A stretch of DNA of 64,000 bases from Neurospora crassa OR74A. Its lineage: Eukaryota; Ascomycota; Sordariomycetes; Sordariales; Sordariaceae. The stretch covers positions 4,154,001 to 4,218,000 of the forward strand of contig NC_026503.1 in NCBI RefSeq assembly GCF_000182925.2, given 5' to 3'. This document shows positions 1-12,330 of this stretch, piece after piece (positions within the stretch are counted from its first letter, which is position 1; each line of letters starts with the position of its first letter). Below the pieces are notes generated by a model, which ran no database searches, was not told where the DNA came from, and was given only the letters and a program-made list of their open reading frames with translations. A program made the translations under genes and the position numbers.

Positions 1-1
1 A

Positions 2-1218
2 GCGTGGTGTCTGGTGCTGATTCAGCGCATTGTTGAGAATCCGGTAATTGGCCCAAACAGATGATTTCAATGCGCCTGGGTATCACGGTCACTGACAATC
101 CGAATACAGAATCGCAGTTCGTTCCTTGCCTCAGCGGTATTAGGTTTTGTTGCGGTCTTTGGAGTGTTCAATCGCATCACATTCCCCGCCTTTGTGTTGA
201 TTCCTGGCTTGCAGTTGCTGAAATACTACTGGAAGAAGTGAGTCTGCCTGATCACAGTTTCCTTGGATGCATGCTGATAGTCGACAGTCCTCTGTCATTC
301 GTGATTTTGGTCTTTGCAGGTATCTCAACAACGCTGTTTGCCATCGCTCTCGACACGGCCTTCTACACACCGCACTCGATGACCTGGTTGGACCTTATAA
401 GAAGACCTGTATTGACGCCGCTCAACAACTTTCTTTACAACATTGACCCGGAAAACTTGGCTCAACATGGATTGCACCCGTGGTACCAACATTTGCTTGC
501 CAACCTTCCACAGCTGATCGGGCCAGCCGCCGTGCTTCTCTTCACCCGACCGCAATGCTCTATACGACTGTACTCTGCTATCTCAGGCCTTGTCGTTCTC
601 TCCCTATCAAAGCATCAGGAAGCAAGATTCCTCCTCCCGACAGTCCCTCTCATCTTATCTTCCATTCGACTTCCGAAACGAAAGTCGGCCTTGCGCATTT
701 GGCTGGGGTCCTGGATTGTGTTCAACCTCGTGTTGGGCATATTATTTGGGGTCTATCACCAAGGTGGTATCGTGCCAGCGCAAGTATTCCTGAGCAAGCA
801 GCCTGATGCTACCCAAGCAGTTTGGTGGAAGACGTATATGCCACCAACCTGGCTTCTAAACGGGAAGAACGAGGTCCTCACCACACGAGATGTTATGGGA
901 ATGAAGGGCGAGATATTGCTCGAGGAACTGGAGAAAATTGCCACATGCGATATCCCCGCGGACAGGAGGAGCAATGAATATCTGAAGGAGAAGAACGGAA
1001 CATATCTGGTGGCGCCTCTTTCGGCTGCATGGCTAGACCCTTACCTACCGAACAAGGGCCTGGACGGACTACGATTTCGGGAGGTATGGCGATATCGGCA
1101 GCATTTGAACCTGGATGATATGGATTTTGGTGATGACGGCGTTTGGAATACCCTGACTAGAGTAATTGGGAGGAGGGGCCTCGGGATATGGAGGGTTACC
1201 AAAAGTTGTCCCAAGTAG
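2..1218 (+). CDS. smp3: GPI mannosyltransferase 4 (Smp3/PIG-Z type), 5'-truncated
   Basis: The enzyme adds the fourth, side-branching mannose to the GPI-anchor core in the ER membrane, from dolichol-phosphate mannose. The gene enters from the left edge, so the N-terminal part with the lumenal catalytic loop is missing. Three exons are visible: 2-43, 110-237 and 288-1218. The introns 44-109 and 238-287 carry GTAATT and GTGAGT donors, and all phases agree, giving 366 residues. Seen in the protein: a hydrophobic stretch ending in FNRITFPAF, then [29 protein letters not shown], and the QEARFLLP motif typical of GT22 mannosyltransferases. Several hydrophobic segments fit a multipass ER protein. 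Family membership is firm; choosing Smp3 over Gpi10/PIG-B rests on the LNN..YN....NLA.HGLHP region, which I recognise from fungal Smp3. The next gene lies about 500 bp downstream on the same strand. Confidence 0.85.
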
Positions 1219-1714
1219 GACTGATGGAGTGGTATGGCGGAATGATTGGTCAACGGCGGCCGTCTAATTCTACAGCGTTTTCTATAAAATGGCTGTATCT
1301 TGATGGAATCCAAGAAGTCCTCAAGAAACAATGAATGAAGCTTGCGCAAAGTCTTAATTCTGGAAACAACCACAGACAGGGTTGAGAAAGTAAACAAACA
1401 TGTGCCAAGAATTAGGGGGGATCGGTTGCTGCGGGGAGCCAGCGGAAGCACGGCCGCTCGGGACAGGGGTGGGGATCGCGTTTTACGGGAAAGCTGACCG
1501 GCCCACGGGCTTCGACCCACTGTAAATTTGGAACTTGGGAGCACTGAAGCTCCGTCAATCACCCGAACAAGTCCATCCACTTCATCCGGTTCCGTCGAGT
1601 CAACACTGAAGGTACCGACAACACCACGCTCCGTAGCTGCCCGCACCTTCCCGTCCACAGTCAGCCACCACTACCACCAGGAACCACACTCGCCAAAGCC
1701 GCAATCTAGCCAAG
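1219..1714. other. intergenic spacer, Smp3 3' end to PET100 promoter
   Basis: The spacer is 496 bp with no ORF of its own. It must hold the 3' UTR of the Smp3 gene and the promoter and leader of the Pet100 gene. The last 130 bases before the ATG are rich in CCA and CACC runs, as in many fungal leaders. No TATA box stands out. Confidence 0.5.
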
Positions 1715-2146
1715 ATGGGTGGTCTCAATCTCGAAGTCTTCAAGGTGAGCGGCCCCTCCCATCCATCCCATCCCAGCTTCACCAAGCTGCCCGGGCCCTC
1801 CCCGAAAGAGCTCGCCCTTGCTCTTCCCTTCTCCGGCTTCGTTTGCTGTCTCAACCAAGGCGTGTGGGCTGCAGTGGGCTGACCATTACGGAAAAAATAG
1901 TTTGGCATGTACCTCATGTTCCCCATCGGAATCATGTTCTACTTCGGCACCAACCTCGACCAGCGCTTTTCCGTCCCCGACTTCTGGCCCAAGCCCGAGA
2001 ACGCCAACAAGGTCCCGTACGACCGCGACGAGATTCACGAGGAGCTCGAGAGGCTGCGCGCCAGGAGACTCTATCTGCGCGAGCAGAGGCTGGCGAGTGA
2101 GGCTCGGCAGCAGCAGCAGCAGCAGCACAGCAACGATCAGGAGTAG
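1715..2146 (+). CDS. pet100: PET100-like cytochrome c oxidase assembly factor
   Basis: Pet100 is a small inner-membrane chaperone that brings nuclear-encoded COX subunits together during cytochrome c oxidase assembly. Exon 1 (1715-1744) encodes MGGLNLEVFK; a 156-bp intron (1745-1900, GTGAGC donor, TAG acceptor, GGCTGACC branch region) follows; exon 2 is 1901-2146. The 91-residue product reads through FGMYLMFPIGIMFYFGTNLD and then SVPDFWP, the diagnostic Pet100 block: a single membrane span followed by a short charged tail. The tail ends in a run of six glutamines, a local addition common in this genome. The first ATG of the open frame in exon 2 is internal; the MGGLNLEVFK exon is needed to match the family. 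It is convergent with the TACO1-like gene, another COX biogenesis factor. Confidence 0.9.
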
Positions 2147-2581
2147 TGCGGCGATCTCGACTACCTGTCGAGGGGCTTGCCTATGAGAGTTCTGGGCACA
2201 ATTGAAGTTTAAGGCAACTGACGAGACGAGCCATTCACACTCCATTGAAGAAGGGGGGGGGCTGTTGTGTTGTGGTTCTGGCTATGGGCAACTTCGGCTG
2301 AGGGGATTGTAAGATTACTGGAGTAGTAAAAGGAAGAGATGGAAGTCGACCTGGCCAGCTGGGCCGTCGCGGTTGGACAGCCATGGTGGTTAGTGGTGGA
2401 CGAGTATCGACATGGGTTATAAGGCGTTTATGGGAAAACATGTCATAATTAGGTATCATGGTCACGAGGGAGGGACCCCTCTGCTTTGCATCGGGCCCGG
2501 ACATCATCTTTGGGAAAGGGTATTTATCAATGTTTACAATCATTTGTTATGTCCCTTCTTTTTTTGCTTTTCAGGCCAGGG
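2147..2581. other. convergent 3' region between PET100 and TACO1-like genes
   Basis: A 435-bp spacer between two converging stop codons. It contains both 3' UTRs; a G9 run sits near 2253. No further gene is supported. Confidence 0.5.
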
Positions 2582-3555
2582 CTACTCGTCAATGAGTTCA
2601 GTCACCCTAGCCCACTCGTCATCACTCATGTTTCCCCTGGATACGTTGGACCAGATCGCCTGGACATCAGGGTAGTCTTTGATGCTTGTGAGGAGGTCCA
2701 TAAACTTGACCAACTCCTCGGACGAGTCCAGCGGAGCTTTGGTATCCTCAATGGCATGCCACACAATGTCGGACTCGGCGATCTTGAGGTTAAACTTGGA
2801 TCCAACAGCCTTGCAGATCTGCTGAGTTGACGAGGGGTCCGACCAGACAATAATGTTGCCCTCTTCGTCGTTCTCGAGGTCCTCGGCGCCAGCCTCAATC
2901 GCATCCTCCATAATGTCATCTACGTCCAGGCCGCTCTCGCCCTTCTCAAAGATCACGCGGCCCCTTCGCTCGAAGAGGAACTTGGACGGGCTCTTGGCAC
3001 CGTTCGCCTTCTTCACCATCTGGTTCAAGTCTTCTATAACGCGCTTCGTGTTTTCTGTCGCAGCGTCCACCACCAGAGCAATGTTGGGTGGTACAATCGC
3101 CTCGTATATCACGGGCTCTAGGGTAGCGCCTTCCGACGACTTGCCCTGGCCTCGGGCGATGGCTCCCTCGATCAAGGCCTTGGGGGTACCGGCCTTCTTG
3201 GCCGCCGCGACAATAGTGGCAAGCTGCGGGTTATCGTTGAGATTGGGTCCATAGACTAACTCGCGTAACTGCGTAAGCTCGGGCTTCAGCCGGCGGATGG
3301 GCATCGGGATGATCGGTGAAACGCACGCTTCGAGTACAAGGTGATGTTCTTGGTGAAGACGGTCCTGGCTGCATTTTTCTTGGCGTCGGCGGCGGCCTTG
3401 TCATGCTTGATCTTGGACCACTTGTTATGACCAGACTGCAGGGCGGGACTGCTAACGAAGGTGCGCCGACATTGCGCGCATATCGAGGAGCTCGTGGGTT
3501 TGGAGGAAGACCGGGAGAGTGGGCCGATGACGATGCTCCGCGTGAGGGAAGCCAT
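2582..3555 (-). CDS. YebC/TACO1-family mitochondrial translation factor
   Basis: Members of this family (bacterial YebC, human TACO1, yeast Dpc29) help ribosomes translate difficult stretches; TACO1 is needed for mitochondrial COX1 synthesis. Two exons on the minus strand, 3555-3327 and 3255-2582, give 300 residues. The intron (3326-3256) begins GTGCGT and ends TTAG. Splicing there restores SKLYGPN, matching family members, whereas the unspliced frames do not. The N-terminus (about residues 1-38) is Arg/Ser-rich with few acids, as expected of a mitochondrial presequence. SGHNKWSKIKHDKAAADAKK at about 41-60 is the YebC signature, followed by GTPKALIEGAIARGQGK and the acidic C-terminal domain with FEKGESGLDVDDIMEDAIEAGAEDLE. 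The Met at 3555 is preferred over an upstream in-frame Met at 3708 because it directly precedes the presequence-like segment. It is divergent from the HEAT-repeat gene. Confidence 0.9.
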
Positions 3556-4266
3556 TATTGCGCTTAGCGAGAGAAGTAGTCTGGAAGATGAGCAACGCGC
3601 GTCAGATTGACAAACACTAGGAAACTTTGAAGGCGGGTTGACGCGACTCGACAGCCCAGAAGAGAAGCGTACAAAAACAAAACGGCGAGACGGCTCTTCC
3701 CGCGACAATGGACGGAGCTCTCAGTCAAAATTCTGAGAATTGTTAGGTTAAGCTGTGCCGAATGGCGGCCGGGGTTCGGGCGCGGGGCGGGAAGGAAAAC
3801 GGCCCATCGACATGGGCGGCGCGGTGGTTCACCAGGGGGCGTGTCCCGAACCCCTTGTCGGGTGTTGCCCCTCGAACACGACTCATTGGCCCACTGTATG
3901 TACAGCACGCTTGCTTCCCTGAGGGGACGCCCATGTACATGCGCCCGCAGACTTCTGCAACCTCCTGTGAGCTGCATTGGATGTTATCACACTACACGGG
4001 ACTCTACAGACCTCGATCATCCATGTCAACCTGAGAACCCAAAGCTGGCCCAGGTCAACAACTTTCTTCCACTTCGTTGCGACTGACACCTTGGCCTTAG
4101 CAACTTTCAGACAGTCCTATTCTAGACCACGTTGCCTGACGATGCTAGCTTCGACCTTTTTACAGACCAGCCGAATTTCTTAGATCAGACTACATACAGT
4201 ACAGCTATATACACCTAATTCCGCCGTCGAATTCGCGACAACAGAGCCCTCGACCGGCACCTAATC
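3556..4266. other. divergent promoter region, TACO1-like / LAA1-like
   Basis: A 711-bp spacer between two divergent start codons, so it should carry both promoters. It is locally GC-rich (about 3760-3850) and AT-richer near the HEAT-gene start, where short TATA-like stretches such as ATATACA occur about 60 bases before the ATG. No coding ORF is convincing here. Confidence 0.45.
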
Positions 4267-7200
4267 ATGTCATCCACACCAGCTGACGCCACCAATGGCG
4301 AGCGCAACGGCATCACGAACACACTGACATCCCACGCTACGACGAATCCCGAGCTCGATCTTGCCAAGCTTCAAGCGCTCCCCGCCGAGCAGCAGGAGCT
4401 GTTCCTCCTGACGTCCGTCTCGGCACTTAGCAGGCATGTCCTGACGCTCGAACCAGATGACTGCACCGCGCAGCAGTTCTACATAAAAAAGGAGGCCTTC
4501 AAGGTCCTGAATCTTGCCTCGCCATCGCCAACAAGAGTCATACGAAACGCGCTGGGGCGGTGTCTTGCGCACGTGTTCGACAAGGGCGATAGGAAGCTCC
4601 TGTTCGAAACTGTTAACGAGCTGGTCGGCATCATCTCGAGTGGGAAATTGAAGACGGAGGGTGAGATACGGACAAAACATGCTGCCGTGGCTTGCTTGGG
4701 GGATATATACGGCTCGGCTGGTGACAGCGCCATTGGCTTGCACCAGCTAGTATGCTCGGCGCTCTTGAAGCTATTGAAGGCAGCTTCGAACCACGCAGGG
4801 CTTCGTGCAGCTGTCCTGACCGCTTTCGGGAAGATTGTCACCATGATACAGGGGAGCATGGACGAGAATGTTGCGAGAGATATATGGAAGCAGGGGAGAA
4901 ACCATGCCTCTGGAGACAAAGGATCACTGGTCGTCGTGGCCGCTTGCCGATGCCTACGGTCGCTTGTGCAGTATACCCCCTATTTCAAGAACTCGACCGA
5001 CTTCGACAAGCTCAAATCGACCTTGTTCAAGACGTTCGACAATCCCTCATCAAACGCGCGATCGGCAGCAGCGGACTGCTTTGCCCAAGCGCTGGTCGGG
5101 GGTTACTCCGAGTCAGCCATTGGCGAGGCACCGCTGCCCCTGGTCAAGAAATCCAAGTCCAAGGCGATCAAGAGACAGTCAACAATGGGAGGCCTTCAAG
5201 ATGACGAGGAGGTTCCCTCACGGCCCGAGAGCCCTGCTCCAACCCAGAGACCCCAAGATTTGACCTTGTCGCTGGCCAATATACTCAAAACTTTGTCCAC
5301 CCAATACGTCCGCATTTCGACCACCAATAAGGCAAGGGCTGCCATCGCTATTTGTATCGGAAACGTTCTCCAGAAGCTCGGGGAAAAGACTGTAGAAGTC
5401 AACTATCTTTGCATTCTCGAGATCCTTACAGCTGACTTCTTGGGCCATAACAACATTCTCAACAACCGGTACCGCTTACTCATTTCGCGGCGCATGGTCG
5501 ATACCATAATCCAGGACATATTAGGAAAAAGGATCCTGGGTGAATCGGGGCAAATCACGGCTGCTAAAGCTATCGTCAACGATATCCTCAAGAACTATCC
5601 TCAGGCGCTCAAGGAAAAGCCGGAGCCATCCAAACACACATTGGTTGTCTCACTGAGTGCTCTGTCCTCGCTGATCTCCAGTTTGGGCACAGCGGTGACC
5701 GACTTCTCAGAGGGATGTCGCGATGGCCTGCTTCAAGTTCTCCAGCACCCTAGCTATACCGTTCAGGTATACGCCGCGGCCTGCATGAAGAATTTTGTGT
5801 TGGCCTGCCCGCAACAGCTTCTTCCCTGTTTGTCAGTTTGCATGAACAGCTTGAGCCGAGAACTGAGCCTTCTTGGGACGGGAAGAAATTCCCCTCGCAG
5901 GTGCATTGGTTTCGCCCACGGCCTCGCTGCCGGGCTCAGCGCAAGCCCGCAACGCCCGCTCTATGGGTCGGTCGAGATCAACAGTCGTGTTCTGACCATG
6001 GCTACAAACTTGCTCAAGTCAAGTGGAACTTCGGAACTACGGGTTGCAAGCACCCAGATCCAAGTTGCCTGGACCTTGATAGGCGGCCTAATGTCTCTTG
6101 GTCCCAACTTCGTCAAGATTCATCTCTCGCAGCTGCTTTTACTCTGGAAGAATGCGCTGCCCAAGGTTCTGGCAAAGGATAGCATGGCGGTTCATAGGAA
6201 TCTGCTCAATGCCTCGTTCCTCACACATGTCAGGGAATGTGCGCTTGGGTCTATCCTAGCGTTCCTTCAGTTCAACAGTCGCCTCTTGACTGTGGACGTA
6301 TGTAAGAGAATTGCTACGATGTTGCAGAGTACTACTGCATTTCTCAAGACACTACCAGCGAAGAAGACATCGGATGATATAAGCGAGAGGCTGACTCCAG
6401 CCTTGCAACTCCAGGATCTGGAGGTTATGGTACGACGCAGAGTCCTTCAGTGCTATACGAAGCTCGTGAACGTTAGCCCTGCTGGCGCCACTGAAGCACT
6501 CCTGCAGTCCAACCTTTTGACTCTCGCCATCTCTCTCTTTGCCGACCCGGATAACTATACACCGAGCTCCCTCAGCACTTCCATCGCGAACGCCGCAGGT
6601 ACCTTCGACTCTATTTGGGAGGTGGGCGACAATTCAGGGTTTGGAGTGACCAGTCTTGTTAGGGGCTTTGCGACAAGAAGCCTCCCGGGACAGCAGACCA
6701 ACGGCTCAGACAGCACCCAACAAGAGTACGAACCGGAGGAGTGCATCGAGAGGCTGCTTCTTTCTCCCGTATGCGGCACCCTGGAGAACGACGCTTGTCT
6801 TCTGTACATCGGTAACTCGGATAACCCGGGACTTCCTGATCCTGCTGCCACCGAGGTGGTTAACATGGCTATCCAGTTGTTTGCCTTTGTCTTCCCTTTG
6901 ACCCCATCTAAGGTGCAGGAGAGTGCCTTGGAGCAAATCACGACCTTCATAAGGGCTGGCTCCCTTCAGCGGGAAACTGGCCGCAAGGCTGCTGTTGATG
7001 TCAACGTGGTTACGGCACTTCTGTCTACCCTCCGCGTGGCTTGCAAGGAGACCAAGTCGTCACCAGGCGACATCACAAACATGGCCGTAGAGAAACTTCT
7101 ACAGGAGCTACTGAGAGATTTCGTACTTGACCCCGATCAGTACGTCCGTAGCATTGCTTACGAGGCAATTGCCAGACTTTGCAGCGCTTGTGGCAACGCA

Positions 7201-10200
7201 TTCACGAATCAAGAGATCAAGTTCCTTGTTGATACTATTGTTGTCAACCGAGAACCTAGCGCCAGAGCGGGCTGCGCCATGGCTCTTGGGTGCATCCAGA
7301 CCAAGATTGGCAGCATGGCGGCTGGGTATCATTTGAAGACGATTCTTAACATCCTCATGTCTCTGTGCAACGATCCGCACCCGACTGTTCATTACTGGGC
7401 TTTGGAGGCTATAGCACGCGTATCAGATGCTGCTGGACTCGGCTTCTCCAGTTTCGTGTCTAGCACACTAGGAATGTTGGCCAAGCTCTACGTCTCGGAT
7501 ACGCATAACCCTGAATTAGCTTCTCCGATCACCATGAACTTGGAGGCTGACCTCTCCTCATCGGCTGCGATTGCTCGCTGCGTTGATGCGCTCATCAACG
7601 TCCTTGGTCCAGATCTACAAGACTCTACGAAGTCTAGGGAGCTGATCCTTACTCTTGTTGGGTATTTCCAGCAAGAAGAGGATCTTGAGATTCAGCGGGC
7701 AAGTCTCGCTTGCATGGAACATCTGACATTGTATGCTCCGGGCTACATGGACTTCATCGACTACGTCAGGACGCTTCAGCGATACATCAAGTCCGATCAT
7801 GCCGCCCTCCGAGATGTGGCCGTGGACAGTCTTTATAATCTCATGAAGAGGAACTCGTACGATGTCATCAAGGCCGCCGAGCAAGGCTTCGAGGATCATC
7901 TGTGGCTGGTTCTCGATGCCTCGCCGAGTCATGACGGAATGCGCAACCTTATCAGAAACTGGCTCCGCCAGACCTGTCTTTCGGACACAGCCGCTTGGCT
8001 TGCGCGCTTCCAGCATGTCCTGAAGATGACCAGACCGAAAGCCTCCGCGCAGGCAACCACGAACACCGGGAGGTCTGGTGGAGGCATTGACCTGCAGGAC
8101 GAAGAGGTAGCTGGCTTCGCCGCTGCTGGAGGAGGCGCCAAGGACGACAAAGATACGCCGAGCGGCTCAGATGTGGAGCCCCTGAAGTGGCAGGTCACTA
8201 CCTTCGCCATGGACTGCCTGAACGATATCTTCATTTTGGTTACAAAAGATGTCGCAACTCATGGCGAATCTGCTGCGCAGGCGGCCCTTCAGAACAAGGT
8301 TGCTGATGTCGTTCGCATGGCGTTCTCGGCGTCCACGTCAGGTGTCTTGGACCAGAGAATCTGGGGCTTGAAGATCATTGGCGCTGTTCTCAAAATGTTT
8401 GGCAAGATTCCAGACCCAGACTTTGAGGAGGCCATGCTGCTTGAGCAGTACCAAGCGCAAATCAGTTCCGCTCTTACGCCCGCTTTTGCCGCGGACTCGT
8501 CACCCGAACTGGCCTCGGAAGCCGTCGATGTTTGTGCAAGCTTCATCGCCACAGGCATTGTCACTGACGTAGACAGGATGGGTAGAATTCTGAAGACGTT
8601 AGTGAGCTCGTTGGAGAACTTTGCAAAGGATGAGGATAATGCTGGCATTGGTGACCTCAAGGGACTCAGCTCAAACGCACAGGTTATGGTCAAGATGTCT
8701 GTCTTCGCCGCCTGGGCCGAGCTACAAGTCGCCAGCTCTGAACAAAAGTACCTGCTGGATGTTCTCAAGCCTCATATTGGTACCTTGACTCCTCTTTGGC
8801 TCGAGTCGTTACGTGAATTTGCTCGGCTACGGTTCGAGCCGGATATTTCCATGACGCTCGGCCCTCCATCGCTTTCTGGAAGCTTGGACACTGTCTATGC
8901 AGCGCTGAACCGTGAGACGTTGCTCAAGTTCTACCAGGAGTCTTGGTTGAAGTTAGTAGACGCTATCGCCAGCCTCATTGAACAGGACAGCGAGTTCGTC
9001 TTTGATGCCCTCGATGGCAAGGAGCTGTCAGGACCTACCACCAACAGCAGCTCAAAGGGGGCAGATATCAACTACCGCGATGAGCCTGTTGCGTTCTTCT
9101 TTGTCTTGTTTGGTATCGCGTTTGAAGCGCTCGCCACGAGACCAGGCCAGAGCGAGTCTCTCGCTACCCGAGAACAAACACTGGAGATTCTCCGCGCTCT
9201 TAAGAAGATCCTTCACCCAAGCGTATCTGGTCATGCCATTTACCGCGATGCCATCTTCTCCGAGACGATGGATCTGCTGGACCGTCTCGTACTCACCGAA
9301 GGTCTTGATGTGCAGGGCGTTATCGTTGAGATTGCGCGTGCCCTATGTGTGGCACATCCAGCAGCCAGAAAGCAGGCTGACGACCCCGAGAACAGTGAGT
9401 TGTCTGATGACATTGAGCAGCTCTTCGAGCTCACTCGGATCATCGTCTTGGTCCTCTCCGGACTGTTGCCCAATCTCAGTGAGACCCAACAGCCCGTGCG
9501 CCACCAGATGACAGAGGAAGCGATCCTTCTCGTCAAGACATCGCTCAACGCACTGGTCGATGCCGCGGAGGTGTTCCCATCCATAATCAAGACGGATCTA
9601 CACGCCTGTATCCTGCACATCTTTGCAACCATTCTTGCCACACCGTCATGCCAGGAGGTCATTGTCCCCCAAAACCTGTCGACACTCAAACGCTTTATCA
9701 ACGGCATGACCGGTTCCAGGAGAGACGGCGGAGATGATGACGAGGGTAATTCGCCCACGGACGTTCAGCTGCTGGGATGTCTGCGCCGCTTCCTGTCCAT
9801 CTATCTCAACGCTCAGAAGCGCGAAGCCCCGACGTCCTTGACCTGCGTCAAGAACTGTCTCCTGGCCATCACTATCCTCTTCACTGGTGGCAAAAACCAC
9901 CTGCCAGCCAGCGAGCCGCTGGTAGCCAAGTTCCTAGACGAGCTCGTAGACTGTCTAACTGACCGGATGGTAAGTGTTTACTCGCTCCCACACCGCATTG
10001 GCCTTTCCATATACTAACACGGCCAACTCTAGACCGCCAAAATAGCCGCAAACTGCATCCGCTCCCTCCTCCTCAACACCAACGCCAACAACCAACCCAC
10101 CTCAGCCGATCACTCTATCTCCCGCCACCTCCTCCCGCGCCTCATTGCCTTCGTGACCAACACCTCTCCTGAGGACCCGGAACAAGCTCGTTCGCTCATC

Positions 10201-10584
10201 GCCCAAACCCTCGTGCAATTTACCGCCGTGGTTGCCAGAGGATCGTCGCAGGACGGAGGCCAAGGCGCATCCATTGCCATGGCCCTCGTTGTGCCGACTT
10301 TGCTCTCGCGCGCGGCGACAGAGGGAGCTAAAGATGATGCATACCGCGAGACGAGTGCAAGGCTACTGGAGTTGGCGAGCGCCGATCAGACTGCTTTTAG
10401 GGCGGTGGTGGGCGCGATGAGTGAGGGCCAGAGGGCGTTTATGGAGGAGGTTATCAAGAGTGGACGATCGGGGGGAATGGGTGGTGGTGGTGGTGGCGCA
10501 CATGTAGGTGCCGGAGGGAGGAGAAGTGAGGAGGACGAAGAGCAGGCGCCGACTATTGCTTTGAAGATGAACTTTGGTGGTTGA
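4267..10584 (+). CDS. laa1: Laa1/HEATR5-family giant HEAT-repeat protein (AP-1 accessory)
   Basis: Laa1 in yeast and HEATR5 in animals bind the AP-1 clathrin adaptor (animal HEATR5B through the aftiphilin/gamma-synergin complex) and act in trans-Golgi/endosome traffic. Two exons, 4267-9969 and 10033-10584, are separated by a 63-bp intron with a GTAAGT donor, ACTAAC branch and CTCTAG acceptor. The product is 2084 residues, close to yeast Laa1 at about 2,000. Nearly the whole chain is alpha-helical repeat: recurring helix pairs such as ALGRCLAHVFDKGDRKLLFETV (about 100-120), APGYMDFIDYVRTLQRYIK and DVAVDSLYNLMKR. Low-complexity breaks occur near residues 300-335 and 1260-1300, the latter rich in Gly/Ala/Asp. 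The C-terminus has a Gly-rich patch (GGMGGGGGGA). No enzymatic motif is visible, which suits a scaffold. The end given by reading through the intron is spurious. Confidence is high for HEAT protein and good for Laa1. Confidence 0.85.
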
Positions 10585-10997
10585 AGAGGATGGTGAAGAA
10601 GTGTGGAAGGGTTCGTTTTGGATTTGGGGAAGAGCATATATATATAAAGACGGTATAGGACGTTGTAATACACTTGCATGTGGACTGTTGATGAAGAGTC
10701 TCGCTTGGCGAGAAAAGGGAAATTTTGGAATCTGGTTCGAGATGAAATGGGAAACAGGGGCTGGCTCGAGTTGAGCCCCCCCTTTCTTTCGATTGTTTAC
10801 TTGGGTATCTTCTTATCCGACCCTAACCCTCTGTTCTCTAGCACCCCTTGCTTCTCACGGCTTGACAAAAGGAGAGAACAGCCCCCAACCTGGTATAAAC
10901 CGCCGTCATTGCGTCCTTGAACCCTGCTCCTGTCGCTTCCTCCAATGTGTCTATAACAATGCGGCCATGATCGGAATCCAAAAAGAAGCGTCTACTT
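10585..10997. other. convergent 3' region, LAA1-like / FMP32-like
   Basis: A 413-bp region between converging stops containing both 3' ends. A TATATATATAAA stretch lies around 10637-10650, on the expected 3' UTR side of the HEAT gene and so more likely a polyadenylation efficiency element than a promoter. No gene seen. Confidence 0.45.
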
Positions 10998-12330
10998 CTA
11001 ATTCGCCGCAAGAATTTCCGCCGCAAACGGCGCCGGCGCAACGTCTCTTGTGCCATCATGCCTCCTGGCCTCCTCAGCTTCTCGCTTCTTTCTGTCGGCC
11101 TCCCTCTGTCGCTCGTGGTTCACATAAGTGGCGTAGCGCAGAGTACCGAGGGTAGCGACCGCCATAAACAATATTCCTACCACGGACCGGCGAATGAGAA
11201 CCCAGCGCAGGGCTTCGATGTCGGATCGGGCGTCGCTGTTGAGCATGACGGAGATTTTGTAGTTTATTTGTTGAATCTGTTGGCGCGCACAAGCAAATGT
11301 TAGTTTAGGGTTATTTTAATTCCCGGGTCTAGGATATGAAGAGGTTTGGAAGACGTACCCGACTTTCAACGGCCTTCTGCTCCTCCCTGACTGCCATTTT
11401 CCGATCATTGAACATGCCGCGCACGTTATCGTTCAGCGTCAACAGCTCCTGGTTGAGCCTCTGCGTGAGTATGTCCACCTCATGAAGCAGATGCGTGCGC
11501 TGCTGTCGTAACTGCTCGTCCGCCACCCGCCGGTTGTTCTTGACCTCGGTGCTCAGCTCTGAGCACGCTGCACGGAACAGGTACGTCTCGTTTTCCACGT
11601 CGCTCTTGCTCACCAGCCCGGCTTGCGCCACGTCCAGGTTCGACGCTAGCAGACCACGAACGGCTTTCATGGCTGTGATGGCTTGCGTGAGCGTGTAGCC
11701 GCCGGCCGAGAGCTGTTTGACGAGCGAGTAGCTGTCGAAGTGGTGGACGTAGGGAGGCGGTTGCAGGTGCGGTGGTCGGCCGTTGCCGTTGTCAGAGTCA
11801 GTCAGGAGGCGCGTGGTGTTGTCGGAGGGAGGTGGTCCCATGTATAGAATGGTTTCCATAGGCGTGGTGCTCTTTTTGTCTGCCGTCGGATCTGAGCCCG
11901 TTCTCGCGGCGGCTGCGGTGGGTGGTTGTTCAGGGGTTCCCCCGGAGCTTGGGGCTGCCTTTGGCGCATCGGGGACGCCTTCTGTTGGTGTTGTTGGCTC
12001 GCTCTTTTCAGACTGCTGCTTCTCTGCCGGGGCAGCGTTGGGATTCGGGCCGGCGCTTGGTTTTGGGTCGGAAGGCGTTGTCGGTGCCTCGTCATGTAAT
12101 GGCTGCGGTTCTACGGCCTTTCCGTATTTTACAAAGGCGGCTTGCCTCCGGGAGGCGGAGCTGGAGAAAGGAGCCGAAGCGGTATGCGCGCAGCATGAGG
12201 GCTGAGAAGAGAGAGGAGCGACATAACGACGAGGCTTGCGGGCAACACGAGCCGCGGCTGGCTCAGACCAGAGAGCGCCTGTGCGGAACAGCTGAGGATA
12301 TAGGAAGGTCAAACGGCCAGGGGTGGCCAT
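10998..12330 (-). CDS. DUF1640 mitochondrial coiled-coil protein (Fmp32 / MCUR1-CCDC90 family)
   Basis: This family comprises inner-membrane coiled-coil proteins: yeast Fmp32 and human MCUR1/CCDC90B. They have been described as cytochrome c oxidase assembly factors and, for MCUR1, as a calcium uniporter regulator. Exons 12330-11359 and 11276-10998 join across a GTACGT...CAACAG intron (11277-11358) to give 416 residues. The N-terminus (MATPGRLTFLYPQLFRTG) is a plausible presequence. About residues 60-190 are low-complexity Pro/Ala/Thr/Ser. The DUF1640 core starts at HHFDSYSLVKQLSAGGYTLTQA and continues as a long coiled coil (HLLHEVDILTQRLNQEL) into IQQINYKISVMLNSDARSDIE and a C-terminal membrane span (VVGILFMAVATLGTL). 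Met 12330 was chosen because the 85 codons upstream look like leader, not presequence. Confidence 0.87.

Noticed and set aside
9970-10017. Laa1-like protein ending at 10017
   Set aside because: This end lies inside a well-formed GTAAGT...CTAG intron; splicing continues the HEAT protein to 10584.
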